This document shows, piece after piece, positions 9,685-19,326 of a stretch of 64,000 nt of DNA. Each line of letters starts with the position of its first letter. Within the stretch, counting starts at the first letter, position 1. The position numbers were made by a program, and so were the translations under genes. Origin of the DNA: Chloroflexota bacterium. Its GTDB lineage: Bacteria > Chloroflexota > Dehalococcoidia > Lucifugimonadales > UBA3495. The DNA lies in contig JAPPLU010000034.1 of assembly GCA_028874075.1 (NCBI GenBank), forward strand, positions 1 through 64,000, written 5' to 3'. Under the pieces are notes generated by a model. It had not been told where the DNA came from. It ran no database searches and saw nothing but the letters and a program-made list of their open reading frames with translations.

Positions 9685-11037
9685 TTGACTCTCCCGCAGC
9701 AGGCAGTTCTCACCGTCAGCCAGGTGGCTGTCCACCTGCGGGAGTTGCTGGAAAGCAACCCCTTCCTGTCCGACCTGTGGATCGTCGGCGAGGTCTCCAA
9801 TCTCCGCGCCTCATCCTCGGGCCATTCCTATTTCACCCTCAAGGACAGCTCGGCCTCCCTGAACTGCGTCCTGTTCCGGGGCCACGGCGGGGCCGGTATG
9901 CTGGAAAACGGCAAATCGGTACGCGCCCACGGCCGAATGAGCTTTTACGAACCCCGCGGCTCCACCGATTTCATGGTCGATCGGGTGCTGCCTGAAGGCG
10001 AGGGAGCCCTGGCCCAGGAACTGGAGCGGCTTAAGGACCGCCTGGGTCAGGAAGGGCTGTTTGAAGAATCCCGTAAGCGGCCACTGCCCCAGTTCCCCGA
10101 AGTTATCGGCGTGGTTACTTCCCCCAGCGGCGCCGCCTGGCAGGACATCCAGAACGTCGTCCGTCGCCGCTACCCCCTGGCCCGCCTGCTGCTCTCCCCC
10201 ACCCAGGTGCAGGGCCTGGAGGCCGCCCCCCAGATCTCCGACGCCCTGGACCGGCTGGATTCCGATGGCAGCAGCGATGTGATCATCGTGGCCCGGGGCG
10301 GCGGTTCCCTGGAAGACCTGTGGCCCTTCAACGAGGAAATCGTGGCCCGGGCCATCTTCCGCAACCGCATTCCCGTAGTCAGCGGCGTGGGCCATGAGAC
10401 TGACTTCACCATCGCCGACTACGTTGCCGACCGCCGCGCCCCCACGCCTTCGGCCGCTGCCGAGTTGGTCGTCCCTGATGGTTCCATCCTGCGCCAGACG
10501 GTGCAGGCCTGGACCGAACGTGCCTGGCGGGGTGCTTTGCGCAGCGTCGAGTCCAGCAGGGGAGACGTTGCGAACCTTGCCCGCAGGCTGGAATCCGGTC
10601 TGCCCGATGTGGACCATCTGAAGCGGCAGGTTGACGACCTGGCCGAATCCCTGGGCGGAAGCTTCCGGGGCCGCCTCAGGTTGGCTCGCTTGGAGGTGGA
10701 TGGCCTGGAAGGCCGCCTGCGCACCCTCGACCCGGCCGCCACCCTCCGCCGAGGCTTTGCCATGGTACAGCGCGGCGACACGGGGCAGGTAGTTTCCACC
10801 ATGGCCCAGGTGAGTGACGGTGAACCCCTTACCATAACCGTGGCCGATGGCTCCTTCCCCGCCACCGTGGGCGACGGAACCATATCCCCGCCTGCGACGG
10901 CCCCAACTGCATCACCCGCCGATCCAGTAACCGACGGCAAAACTGCCGCACCATCGCCCACCCCGGCTCCGCCCGGGACCGGCCGCCGTAACCGGCGCCG
11001 TCCTCCCGAACCGCCGCCCATGGAGAGACTGATCTAA
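9685..11037 (+). CDS. xseA: Exodeoxyribonuclease VII large subunit (TTG start)
   Basis: OB-fold IVGEVSNLRASSSGHSYFTLKD; GVVTSPSGAAWQDI; VARGGGSLEDLWPFNEE; GHETDFTIADYVADRRAPTPSAAAE. Confidence 0.95.
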   Translation: MTLPQQAVLTVSQVAVHLRELLESNPFLSDLWIVGEVSNLRASSSGHSYFTLKDSSASLNCVLFRGHGGAGMLENGKSVRAHGRMSFYEPRGSTDFMVDRVLPEGEGALAQELERLKDRLGQEGLFEESRKRPLPQFPEVIGVVTSPSGAAWQDIQNVVRRRYPLARLLLSPTQVQGLEAAPQISDALDRLDSDGSSDVIIVARGGGSLEDLWPFNEEIVARAIFRNRIPVVSGVGHETDFTIADYVADRRAPTPSAAAELVVPDGSILRQTVQAWTERAWRGALRSVESSRGDVANLARRLESGLPDVDHLKRQVDDLAESLGGSFRGRLRLARLEVDGLEGRLRTLDPAATLRRGFAMVQRGDTGQVVSTMAQVSDGEPLTITVADGSFPATVGDGTISPPATAPTASPADPVTDGKTAAPSPTPAPPGTGRRNRRRPPEPPPMERLI

Positions 11038-11255
11038 TCGCAGGCTTGGGCCCGCCGAGAAATATACCTGGTGGGTCGAAGAATCGACAGATTTCAGCAG
11101 GCTTTCCTCAAAGACCACAAGGCCTTCGCCATCAATGTCCTCTGGCTGTTAGGAACCATATCTGACCTTGGCCCCAAAACTCTTTCCACCGGCCCACTGT
11201 CGCGTTACACTGTCCTCTGCCACGCCATTTACCTCGCTACGGACTATGGACTGAA

Positions 11256-11585
11256 ATGACCGAACCTCAAGACAGCAACTCCCTTACTCATCCCGCTTCC
11301 CTCACCTTCGAAGAAGCCTTTACTCGCCTGGGCGCCATGGTTGAAACCCTGGAGACGGGCAACCTGCCTTTGGACCAGGCTGCCCAGATGTTTGAGCAGG
11401 GCATGGCGCTGGTCCGCCGCTGTACCCAACTCCTGGACGAGACCGAGTTGCGTATCGCCGAAATTCGGGAAAACGGCGGTGCCACTGCAGGGGCACAGCA
11501 GGATAGCCTTGCCTGGGGAGACCTGGAGATGCCCCCACCTGATGATGAATGGGAGCCGGAGGAAGAACTCCCCGATGGCAACTAG
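11256..11585 (+). CDS. xseB: Exodeoxyribonuclease VII small subunit
   Basis: LTFEEAFTRLGAMVETLETGNLPLDQAAQMFEQGMALVRRC, downstream of xseA. Confidence 0.9.
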   Translation: MTEPQDSNSLTHPASLTFEEAFTRLGAMVETLETGNLPLDQAAQMFEQGMALVRRCTQLLDETELRIAEIRENGGATAGAQQDSLAWGDLEMPPPDDEWEPEEELPDGN

Positions 11586-11588
11586 CCT

Positions 11589-12419
11589 ATGTTGAACATC
11601 GGCTGGTTCTCCACCGGCAGAGGAGAGGGTTCGCGTGGTCTGCTGCGGTTCGTACAAGACCGAATTGAGGGCGGTCTCCTCGACGCTCGTATTCAGTTCG
11701 TATTCAGCAACCGCGACCGCGGCCAGGCCCAGGGCTCCGACGAGTTTTTCCAACTGGCTGACAGTTACGGCCTCCCCCTGGTAACCCGCTCCTCAGCCCG
11801 CTTCCGCCGGTCCCGCAGTTCATCCGGTCTCTCCTGGACGGAATTGCGCCCCGAGTTCGACCGCCTGGTCATCAAAGACCTTGAGGAATTTCAACCCGAC
11901 GTTTGTGTGCTGGCCGGCTACATGCTTATCGTCAGCGGAGAGATGTGCCGCCGGTACTCTCTGCTGAACTTGCATCCCGCATTGCCCGACGGCCCCATCG
12001 GCACCTGGCAGGAAGTTACCTGGGAACTGATTCGCCAACGGGCCACCCGCACCGGCGCCATGATTCACCTGGCCACCGAAGAGCTGGACCGGGGTCCGGT
12101 GGTCTCCTACTGCACCGCGCCGATAACTGGCCACGACTTTGCCCGGGGCTGGCGGGAGTTGGAAGGCGTGGATCTGGAGGATGTGCGGGCCGCCAGGGGC
12201 GAGGAACTACCCCTGTTTCAGCAAATACGCCAGGCCCAATACCGCAGAGAGCCCTACCTGATTCTCGAGACTCTGCGGGCCGTGGCCGATGGCAGGGTAG
12301 AAATTCGAGACGGCATGGTCCTGGACCAACAGGGCAACTTCGTATCTGCCTCCACACCACCTGGCCTTTGCCTCGACAAGGAGATTGACCGGGCCATGGC
12401 GGATGATCAGTTGGGCTAA
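11589..12419 (+). CDS. Formyltransferase-family protein, PurN-like
   Basis: IGWFSTGRGEGSRGLL, LAGYMLIVS, LLNLHPALPDGPIGTWQEVTW, TGAMIHLATEELDRGPVV. Confidence 0.75.
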   Translation: MLNIGWFSTGRGEGSRGLLRFVQDRIEGGLLDARIQFVFSNRDRGQAQGSDEFFQLADSYGLPLVTRSSARFRRSRSSSGLSWTELRPEFDRLVIKDLEEFQPDVCVLAGYMLIVSGEMCRRYSLLNLHPALPDGPIGTWQEVTWELIRQRATRTGAMIHLATEELDRGPVVSYCTAPITGHDFARGWRELEGVDLEDVRAARGEELPLFQQIRQAQYRREPYLILETLRAVADGRVEIRDGMVLDQQGNFVSASTPPGLCLDKEIDRAMADDQLG

Positions 12420-12453
12420 CTGGCTGTGCACGCGCACCGGGGCGCCGGCAAGC

Positions 12454-12741
12454 TTATGCAGTAAACCGCAGCCGCATTCCCAGGGCACGGGTAATCTGCA
12501 TGACTGTGGTGAAGGAAGGGTTGCCGTTTTTCGAAAGGGCCTTGTAAAGACCCTCGCGGGTCATCCCGATTTCACGGGCCAGTTGGCTCATATTCTGGGC
12601 CCTTGCGATGTCATTCAGGGCGGCGCGAATCAAGCTGCCGTCGCCCGGGTCTTCTTCGGCACAGGCTTCCAGGTACAGGCGCACATCCTCCTCGTCGGTC
12701 AAATAGTCTGCTGCATCCCACCGGACGAAGGCTTCAGTCAT
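12454..12741 (-). CDS. HTH antitoxin (HigA-like / addiction-module antidote)
   Basis: DYLTDEEDVRLYLEACAEEDPGDGSLIRAALNDIARAQNMSQLAREIGMTREGLYKALSKNGNPSFTTVMQITRALGMRL. Confidence 0.85.
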   Translation of the reverse strand: MTEAFVRWDAADYLTDEEDVRLYLEACAEEDPGDGSLIRAALNDIARAQNMSQLAREIGMTREGLYKALSKNGNPSFTTVMQITRALGMRLRFTA

Positions 12742-12744
12742 ATA

Positions 12745-13044
12745 CTAGCTCCAATCCAATGCCAATCGCCTGGCCCGCTCAATGTCCCGCCCCTGGCTTC
12801 CCTTGTCTCCCCCGCAGAGCAGTACAACGAGAGTAGCCCCTTCACGCAGGTAATATAGCCGGTAACCCGGGCCGTAATGGATGCGCATCTCAAATATGCC
12901 GTCACCCACATAGCTGGAGTCTCCGAAGTTTCCCAGCGACAAACTTCTCAAACGAGCGTTTATCCGAGCTTTCGCCCGTCGGTCTCGCAGACTACCTACC
13001 CACCTCTTGAAAGTGGCGCTTTCGACAATGTCGATTCCAAGCAT
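12745..13044 (-). CDS. RelE/HigB-type toxin (addiction-module killer protein)
   Basis: TFKRWVGSLRDRRAKARINARLRSLSLGNFGDSSYVGDGIFEMRIHYGPGYRLYYLREGATLVVLLCGGDKGSQGRDIERA; 3-nt gap to antitoxin; ATG at 13044 preferred over TTG at 13065. Confidence 0.85.
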   Translation of the reverse strand: MLGIDIVESATFKRWVGSLRDRRAKARINARLRSLSLGNFGDSSYVGDGIFEMRIHYGPGYRLYYLREGATLVVLLCGGDKGSQGRDIERARRLALDWS

Positions 13045-13055
13045 ATTGTGAACTA

Positions 13056-13076
13056 CAGTTGACAATTAATCAACTG
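13056..13076. promoter_or_regulatory. Inverted repeat upstream of toxin ATG, candidate TA operator
   Basis: CAGTTGA-caattaa-TCAACTG perfect 7-bp arms. Confidence 0.5.
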
Positions 13077-13122
13077 CTTTTCCGCTTTGTGTGGCACTTA
13101 GGGGATACGGTGAAGGGGAGTA

Positions 13123-14436
13123 TCAGGCAGACTGCTGCAGCAGTTCGGGGTACAGTGGCACGATTTCGCCGTTCTTGCCTGCCAGCGTTGGGTTGCCCCT
13201 GCCTTCAATGGCGTCCCGGTCAACGATGCAGCGGCTGACATTCTTCAGCGAAGGCAGTTCGTACATTACATCCAGCAGGGTTTCCTCGACGATATAGCGC
13301 AGGCAGCGCGCTCCCGTGTAATGGTTGAGGGCCCGCTCCGCCGCCGCCTCCAGCGCCCCCTCGGTAAATTCCAGGTCCACCCCGTCAATGCTGAACAGGT
13401 ACTGGTACTGCTTGACGATGGCGTTCTTCGGTTCGGTCAACACCCGCACTAGGGTGGCTTTGTCCAGGTGGTCCAGGCTGGTTACCACCGGTAGCCGTCC
13501 CACCATTTCGGGAATAAAACCAAAGGCCAGCAGGTCCTCCGGCGTAACCTGGGACAGAACGCTGTCCTCCACTTCCGCCCGGTTTCGGGTGCCGCCCAGG
13601 AACCCAAGCTGCGAACCGTGGCTGGCGATGCGGCGGGATACTATGTCGCTCAGGCCTTCGAAGGCGCCGCCGCAGATGAAGAGGATATTCCGGGTGTTGA
13701 TTTGCAGGAACTCCTGCTGGGGGTGCTTGCGCCCACCCTGGGGCGGTACGTTGGCGATGCAGCCCTCGATGATCTTCAGTAATTCCTGTTGGACCCCCTC
13801 GCCCGACACGTCCCGCGTGATGGACCGGTTCACCCCTTCCTTGCGGGCGATCTTGTCCATCTCGTCGATATAGATGATCCCCTGCTCGGCCCGGGATATG
13901 TCCCAGTCCGCCGCCTGGATCAACCGTAGCAGGATGTTCTCCACGTCCTCGCCCACGTACCCCGACTCGGTGAGGGAAGTTGCGTCGCACACGGCAAAGG
14001 GCACCGCCAGAGTCCTCGCCAGGGTCTCAGCCAGCAGCGTCTTGCCGCTGCCCGTGGGGCCCATCAGCAGGATGTTGGCCTTCTGCAGTTCCACCTCTGA
14101 CCCGGCCGCACCCGACCAGACGCGCTTGAAGTGGTTGTAGACCGCAACGCTCAGGGTCTTTTTGGCCCGTTCCTGGCCGATTACGTAGTCGTCCAGGTTG
14201 GTGTAGATTTCCCGGGGCACCAGCGGGCCCTCTGTCTTGGCGTGGTATGCCGGGGCCTGGGGAGTCTGGGGCTGAATGAGTTCACCCATGGCCCGTAGGC
14301 AGTCATAACATATGGAAGCGCGGCCCTGACCGGCAAGGAACAACTCGCTGCGTGCCCTGCCCTTCCCGCAGAAGGAACACTGCAAGGGCCGGGTTCCACT
14401 CCTTCCTCTATTCTCCCTGCCGTCCGGACTTGCCAT
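13123..14436 (-). CDS. clpX: ATP-dependent Clp protease ATP-binding subunit ClpX
   Basis: N-terminal CSFCGK...CYDC zinc finger; [51 protein letters not shown]. Confidence 0.97.
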   Translation of the reverse strand: MASPDGRENRGRSGTRPLQCSFCGKGRARSELFLAGQGRASICYDCLRAMGELIQPQTPQAPAYHAKTEGPLVPREIYTNLDDYVIGQERAKKTLSVAVYNHFKRVWSGAAGSEVELQKANILLMGPTGSGKTLLAETLARTLAVPFAVCDATSLTESGYVGEDVENILLRLIQAADWDISRAEQGIIYIDEMDKIARKEGVNRSITRDVSGEGVQQELLKIIEGCIANVPPQGGRKHPQQEFLQINTRNILFICGGAFEGLSDIVSRRIASHGSQLGFLGGTRNRAEVEDSVLSQVTPEDLLAFGFIPEMVGRLPVVTSLDHLDKATLVRVLTEPKNAIVKQYQYLFSIDGVDLEFTEGALEAAAERALNHYTGARCLRYIVEETLLDVMYELPSLKNVSRCIVDRDAIEGRGNPTLAGKNGEIVPLYPELLQQSA

Positions 14437-14540
14437 AGGTGATCCCTGCCAGACTGTGATTGGCCTGGGCTAAGGTTATGCCCGGCCCGTAGATTTGTGC
14501 CTTCGCTTTGGAAAAGGACCGACGCCTGCCCGGGGAAACG

Positions 14541-15317
14541 TTACTCGCTGGCTTCCGAATCCGAATCCGAACCCGAATCCGTGCCCGAATCCGTACTTTC
14601 CTGGTTCATGCCAAGAATTTCGTCCACCAGGCCGTACTCCATGGCTTGCTCGGGCGTCAGGTAGTTGTCCCGATCGCTGTCGCGAACGATGTTCTCCATC
14701 GGCTGCCCCGTGTTGTCGCGGAGGATGCCCCGAAGAAGGTCCTGGAGGCGGGTAATTTCCCGCGCCGCGATCTGGATGTCGGACGCAGCGCCCTGGGTAC
14801 CGCTCTGGGCCTGGTGCATGTGTACGGTGGAGTTGGGCAGACAGTAACGCTTGCCCTTGGTGCCGCCCGACAGCAGGACCGTCGCCATGCTTGCCGCAAT
14901 TCCCACGCACACGGTGGAAACCTCGGGCGAAATCATTTGCATGGTGTCGTAGATGGCCAGCCCGGCAGTTATGGAGCCCCCGGGGCTGTTGATATACACG
15001 TTGATGCCCCGGTCCGGGTCTTCCCGTTCCAGGTAAAGCAGTTGGGCGATTATGGTGTTTGCCACCTGGTCCATAATGGGCGTGCCCAGGAAAATTATGC
15101 GCTCCCTCAGCAGCAGGGAGTAGATGTCAAAGGCCCGCTCCCCCCGTGGACTGGTCTCAATCACCATGGGGATTATTCCTTGGGGAACCGCCAGCGTTGA
15201 TTCCACGGAGCCACCCAAGCTCAATTGCCCGTTCTGCCACATTGCTGCGCTCATCGGGCGATATTCCGGGTTGGAGGTATGCGAGGGGTTATAAAGCATT
15301 GGGTTAAGCTCCTTCAT
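14541..15317 (-). CDS. clpP: ATP-dependent Clp protease proteolytic subunit with acidic Ser/Asp/Glu C-terminal tail
   Basis: [52 protein letters not shown]; tail [19 protein letters not shown]. Confidence 0.96.
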   Translation of the reverse strand: MKELNPMLYNPSHTSNPEYRPMSAAMWQNGQLSLGGSVESTLAVPQGIIPMVIETSPRGERAFDIYSLLLRERIIFLGTPIMDQVANTIIAQLLYLEREDPDRGINVYINSPGGSITAGLAIYDTMQMISPEVSTVCVGIAASMATVLLSGGTKGKRYCLPNSTVHMHQAQSGTQGAASDIQIAAREITRLQDLLRGILRDNTGQPMENIVRDSDRDNYLTPEQAMEYGLVDEILGMNQESTDSGTDSGSDSDSEASE

Positions 15318-16755
15318 TACTCTCTTCCGATTCCGATGGTCCTTCCTGGTTGCTGGGGTTCTCCGCGGCTGCTTCCGGGGCGTCTGCCTCCAGGGAAGCT
15401 TCAGCCGCAGTAGTCGCGTCTTCGCTTTCGGGTTGGTCGCTGTCAGGCTCTGCCTCGCCGCCTTCCCCCGGTTCCTGGCCCTGCACTATCTCTACCAGGC
15501 GGGCCATGACCTTCTGGTTCAGGAGGGATGAACGAATCGACTCCCTGGTGCTCTCCGTATTGAAGGCCCTACGCATGGCGCTCAGGTTCTCTTCAGAAGA
15601 TCCCGAAAGGATGGACTCAATCTCCGCCTCGATCTCCTCAGGCGCAACGTCCAGCTCCTCTTCCTGGGCCAGCTTGCGGACCACCAGCATCCGGTTCAGC
15701 CTGTCTTCGGCTACGGGGCGAAGTTCCTCCTGGAACTCCTCTTCAGTCTTCCCTACATAGCTCAAATAAGTATCCAGGTCCAGGCGCTGGTTGCGCAGCA
15801 TCCGCTCCCGTTCTTCCTGCATATTCTGGATTTCCCGCTCCAGCAGCAAGTCCGAGGCGGTGATGGTAGAGCTCTCCAGCAGGGAATTCAGGCTCTGTTC
15901 CTGGAAAGCCTGGTCGGCCTGGGACTCGGCCTCGCTGGTTATCCGTTCCAGGATGTGGGCGCGCAGGGCGACCATATCGTCGAAGCCTTCACCCACCCCC
16001 TTGGCAAACTCGTCGTCCAGGTCGGCCAGCGCCTTTTCCTTAATGGAAAGGACGTCGACCTTGAAGGCCACGTCCTTGCCTGCGTACTCGGTTCGGGGAT
16101 AATCCTCGGGCACCGTAACGACAAATTCCTTGTGCTCTCCTTCTTCCGTTCCCTCTAGGTGCTCGGCAAAGCCGGGGAAGGGCAAGACGTTGGTGAGTTC
16201 GGGAATATAGTCCACCTCCTGGTCGTTGACCAGTACCTCACCGTCCATCTCCCCCTCGACGTTCAGGTTCAGCAGGTCGCCAAACGCCACGGGGCGGGAG
16301 ACCGGTTCCCAGGGGGCCATCTCGCGCCGTATCCGCTCCAGGACTTGGTCAACCTCTTCTTCCGAAATATCCACCGGTTCCTTTTCCAGCCGCACGCTGT
16401 AAAAGTCGCCCAGATCTACGGTAGGCTCCAGGGGCACGGTGGCCGTGAAACACACGGGTTCCAGTTCCGTAACTTCCACCCGCGGCTCAACAAAGGCTTG
16501 GATTTCCTCGTTCTGCAGCGCCTGGTTGAGGGTTTCGGGAATCATGAAGTCCAGGGCGTCCTGGACCAGGGCTACGCGGCCAACGTAGCTTTCAACAATG
16601 GAACGGGGGGCTTTGCCTTTGCGGAATCCAGGGATATTCAGGCGGCCTACGGTGCGGCGGTAGGATCGGTCAATGTACGGGTCTTCGTCCGCGGTGTCCA
16701 TTTCAACGTTCAGGATTACTTCGACGGGGGTGGACGATTCCTTCGTAACTTTCAC
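15304..16755 (-). CDS. tig: Trigger factor with long acidic C-terminal tail
   Basis: N-terminal ribosome-binding signature [15 protein letters not shown]; PPIase and C domains; overlaps clpP by 14 nt. Confidence 0.95.
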   Translation of the reverse strand: MKVTKESSTPVEVILNVEMDTADEDPYIDRSYRRTVGRLNIPGFRKGKAPRSIVESYVGRVALVQDALDFMIPETLNQALQNEEIQAFVEPRVEVTELEPVCFTATVPLEPTVDLGDFYSVRLEKEPVDISEEEVDQVLERIRREMAPWEPVSRPVAFGDLLNLNVEGEMDGEVLVNDQEVDYIPELTNVLPFPGFAEHLEGTEEGEHKEFVVTVPEDYPRTEYAGKDVAFKVDVLSIKEKALADLDDEFAKGVGEGFDDMVALRAHILERITSEAESQADQAFQEQSLNSLLESSTITASDLLLEREIQNMQEERERMLRNQRLDLDTYLSYVGKTEEEFQEELRPVAEDRLNRMLVVRKLAQEEELDVAPEEIEAEIESILSGSSEENLSAMRRAFNTESTRESIRSSLLNQKVMARLVEIVQGQEPGEGGEAEPDSDQPESEDATTAAEASLEADAPEAAAENPSNQEGPSESEESNEGA

Positions 16756-16911
16756 CGATCTTCACTCCGTAACTTGGTGCTCCGGGCGGGGCACAACTAG
16801 GGTTACCCACTACTAGCGGAAAGCTAAATTATAGCATAAACCACCGGGAGGCAAAAGTTTGCCAGCAGCTTGAGCAACGTTACGAATTGGATGGTCTCGT
16901 ACGTAACCTGG

Positions 16912-16938
16912 CAGGGGCAGGCACACAGGCCTGCCCTG
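16912..16938. repeat. Palindrome of the GGGGCAGGC family
   Basis: CAGGGGCAGGC-acacag-GCCTGCCCTG, one bulge. Confidence 0.55.
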
Positions 16939-17098
16939 TTCCGATGGCTGTGCCACCTGGGTCGCTCTTACCTGACATTTCTCCGGATTACCAGATGCCC
17001 AACGCTTGCGCCTGCGAAAGCAGGTAGTATAATCAAACCAAGCAGCTTAAACGGATGCATAAAGTCTGTATCTCAACGAAAGAGGGAGGTATTGAGCC

Positions 17099-17542
17099 AT
17101 GACACAAGAGGTAATGCACGCTCAGATGGGAGGCGCCACCAGCGGGTCCGAGGAACTGGTCCAGGCCGGCGCCGTTACCTTTGGCCTTGAGTATCGCACT
17201 GAAGTGGGAGCCATGAACGACGAAGGCATCTGCATCCACGTCTATGGCAACGAGATCGAGGGCAACGACAAGGAACTGCTGCGTTTCGATTGCTTCCGCA
17301 TCAACCCCCACTACCACTATCGCAACAAGCCCATGGACCAGAATGTTCGACTGGAGCTGGACTTCACCGCCGAAGGTGATCCCCTGTCCTGGACCCTGGA
17401 CAAGATCCAAAACCGGCTGCCCATTATGCTAATCCGCTGCCAGGCCGACGACATTGCCCGCTCTGTGGACCAGAGGGACGTCAACGCCGCCATGCCCAAG
17501 ATAGTGGCCTGGGCCGAAACCAAGACCCATAACCGGGGCTAA
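17099..17542 (+). CDS. Hypothetical protein, 147 aa
   Basis: Intact ORF with RBS (gggagg) upstream of ATG; contains NPHYHYRNKPM; no family recognised. Confidence 0.7.
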   Translation: MTQEVMHAQMGGATSGSEELVQAGAVTFGLEYRTEVGAMNDEGICIHVYGNEIEGNDKELLRFDCFRINPHYHYRNKPMDQNVRLELDFTAEGDPLSWTLDKIQNRLPIMLIRCQADDIARSVDQRDVNAAMPKIVAWAETKTHNRG

Positions 17543-17608
17543 GCAAGCAGCCGGTTTCGGCTGCACGCCGGTTCTGGTATCAATTTCACTTACTGCCTTA
17601 CCAGCAGG

Positions 17609-17635
17609 CGGGGTGGGACACTGGTGCCCACCCCG
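17609..17635. terminator. Hairpin, 9-bp stem
   Basis: CGGGGTGGG-acactggtg-CCCACCCCG followed by ttt. Confidence 0.45.
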
Positions 17636-17748
17636 TTTGCCTATTGTGACCATCGGCATTGCTCCGACGTCCGGGGAAGACTGGCGGCAGGTAATGCCCA
17701 TCGTTCCCTTGCGATATGGCACCTTCTACTTAGCCACCAGGTGGGAAG

Positions 17749-18486
17749 ATGAACAAGTCCACAGCCTTGACGGTGTGCTTTCTTTTACTCATGGCAATGG
17801 CGATTTCCTGCGCCAACCCCCCGCCCGTGCGCATTGGCTCGGAAGGCGCATATCCTCCCTTTGGTTACCTGAACGAAGTCGGCGAGTTGGAGGGTTTCGA
17901 AATCGACCTCGGCAACGAACTGTGCCAACGCGCAAGTCTGGAATGCCAGTGGGTAACCAACGACTGGGAATCCATGATTACCAATCTCAGGGCCGGCCGG
18001 TACGACACTATCATGGCCGGCATGAGTATCACCGAGGAACGGGACGAGCTAATCGACTTCACCCAACCCTACTTCCCTCCCGAGCAGTCGTTGTTTGCCG
18101 CCCTGGCGGGTGCCGATGAAGGCGTCACCCGGGGACGTGTGGCGGTGCAGACTGCCACAATCCAGGCGGATTACCTGGAAGGAAGAGTAGCCGAGTTAAT
18201 GGACTACGGACTGGCCGAAGAGACCATCGAAGCCGTGCTTAATGGACAAGCGGACTCCACCTTTGCCAGCCACTCCTACCTCAAGGACATCGTTTCCGAT
18301 AGCCAGGGCCGGCTGGAATTCGTGGGCTCACCCGTATTGCTCGACTCTGGCGTCGGCATAGGCGTTCGTGAGGAAGACAAGGAACTCCGCAAGAAGCTGG
18401 ACGAAGCCATCGGTTCCATGAAGGAAGACGGTTCCCTCAATGCCCTGATCATCCGTTGGTTTGGAGAAGGCGAACCTACCTTCTAA
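17749..18486 (+). CDS. Extracellular solute-binding protein, family 3 (lipoprotein)
   Basis: Lipobox AISCAN; VRIGSEGAYPPFGYLNEVGELEGFEIDLGNELCQR; MAGMSITEERDELIDFTQPYF. Confidence 0.9.
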   Translation: MNKSTALTVCFLLLMAMAISCANPPPVRIGSEGAYPPFGYLNEVGELEGFEIDLGNELCQRASLECQWVTNDWESMITNLRAGRYDTIMAGMSITEERDELIDFTQPYFPPEQSLFAALAGADEGVTRGRVAVQTATIQADYLEGRVAELMDYGLAEETIEAVLNGQADSTFASHSYLKDIVSDSQGRLEFVGSPVLLDSGVGIGVREEDKELRKKLDEAIGSMKEDGSLNALIIRWFGEGEPTF

Positions 18487-18685
18487 GCTAGACCCAGGGT
18501 GGGACAAGGTGGCATCGGTATTCTTCAGGCTAAGAATGCACTCCCCATCGTGGCTTTGGTTTAGAATGAAAGGTCCGGGCCTGGGGTCCCCAAAACTGGA
18601 CAAGCGGTTGGCGGTAGGCTCCCCTGCTCACAATGGCCCCCTGTGTTAAACTGGGCGCTGTTCCCGAAGGACATAAGGAGGAATC

Positions 18686-19231
18686 ATGCCCCCCAAGCAA
18701 TACGCCAGCGCCCCGTCCCTGATACTGGACCCCACCAAGCTCTACTTCGCCAACATCAGCACCAATCACGGCGATATGGTGGCACAGCTTTTCGCCGATG
18801 AGGCCCCCCGAACCGTTAACAACTTCGTCTTCCTGGCCCGCGAGGGCTTCTACGAAGACGGTTCATTCCACCGTGTAATCAAGGACTTCATGATCCAGGG
18901 CGGCTGCCCCGAGGGTACCGGCCGCGGCGGCCCCGGCTACCGCTTCCAGGACGAGACCGTAACCCGTCCCTACGTTAAAGGCACCCTCGCCATGGCCAAC
19001 GCCGGCCCCAACACCAACGGCAGCCAGTTCTTTATCGTCCACGGCGCCAACGTGGGCCTGCCCCCCAACTACACCATCTTTGGCATGCTGGTTGAGGGCG
19101 ATGAGACCCTCGACACGCTGGCAAACTCGGCCGTGGGTTCCGGCGCCGGCGGCGAACGCTCCGCCCCTACCGAGCGGCTGCAAATCCACAACATCGAAAT
19201 CCACGAACGGGAAGTAACCCCCGCCGGTTAA
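18686..19231 (+). CDS. Peptidyl-prolyl cis-trans isomerase, cyclophilin type
   Basis: FVFLAREGFYEDGSFHRVIKDFMIQGGCPEGTGRGGPGYRF, NGSQFFIVHG; RBS aaggagg. Confidence 0.95.
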   Translation: MPPKQYASAPSLILDPTKLYFANISTNHGDMVAQLFADEAPRTVNNFVFLAREGFYEDGSFHRVIKDFMIQGGCPEGTGRGGPGYRFQDETVTRPYVKGTLAMANAGPNTNGSQFFIVHGANVGLPPNYTIFGMLVEGDETLDTLANSAVGSGAGGERSAPTERLQIHNIEIHEREVTPAG

Positions 19232-19264
19232 TTCCCTCCATGAATAATGGATAAATGAAAAAAT

Positions 19265-19288
19265 GGGGCGGATCGATGGATTCGCCCC
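19265..19288. terminator. Hairpin between convergent cyclophilin and MFS genes
   Basis: GGGGCG-gatcgatggatt-CGCCCC flanked by A-rich left and cttctctgttt right. Confidence 0.4.
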
Positions 19289-19326
19289 TTCTCTGTTTGC
19301 TGGCCCTGTCCCACCCCTGGACCGGA

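Noticed and set aside
14545-14600. CRISPR-like short tandem array
   Set aside because: 6-bp coding repeat inside clpP without spacers or cas genes.
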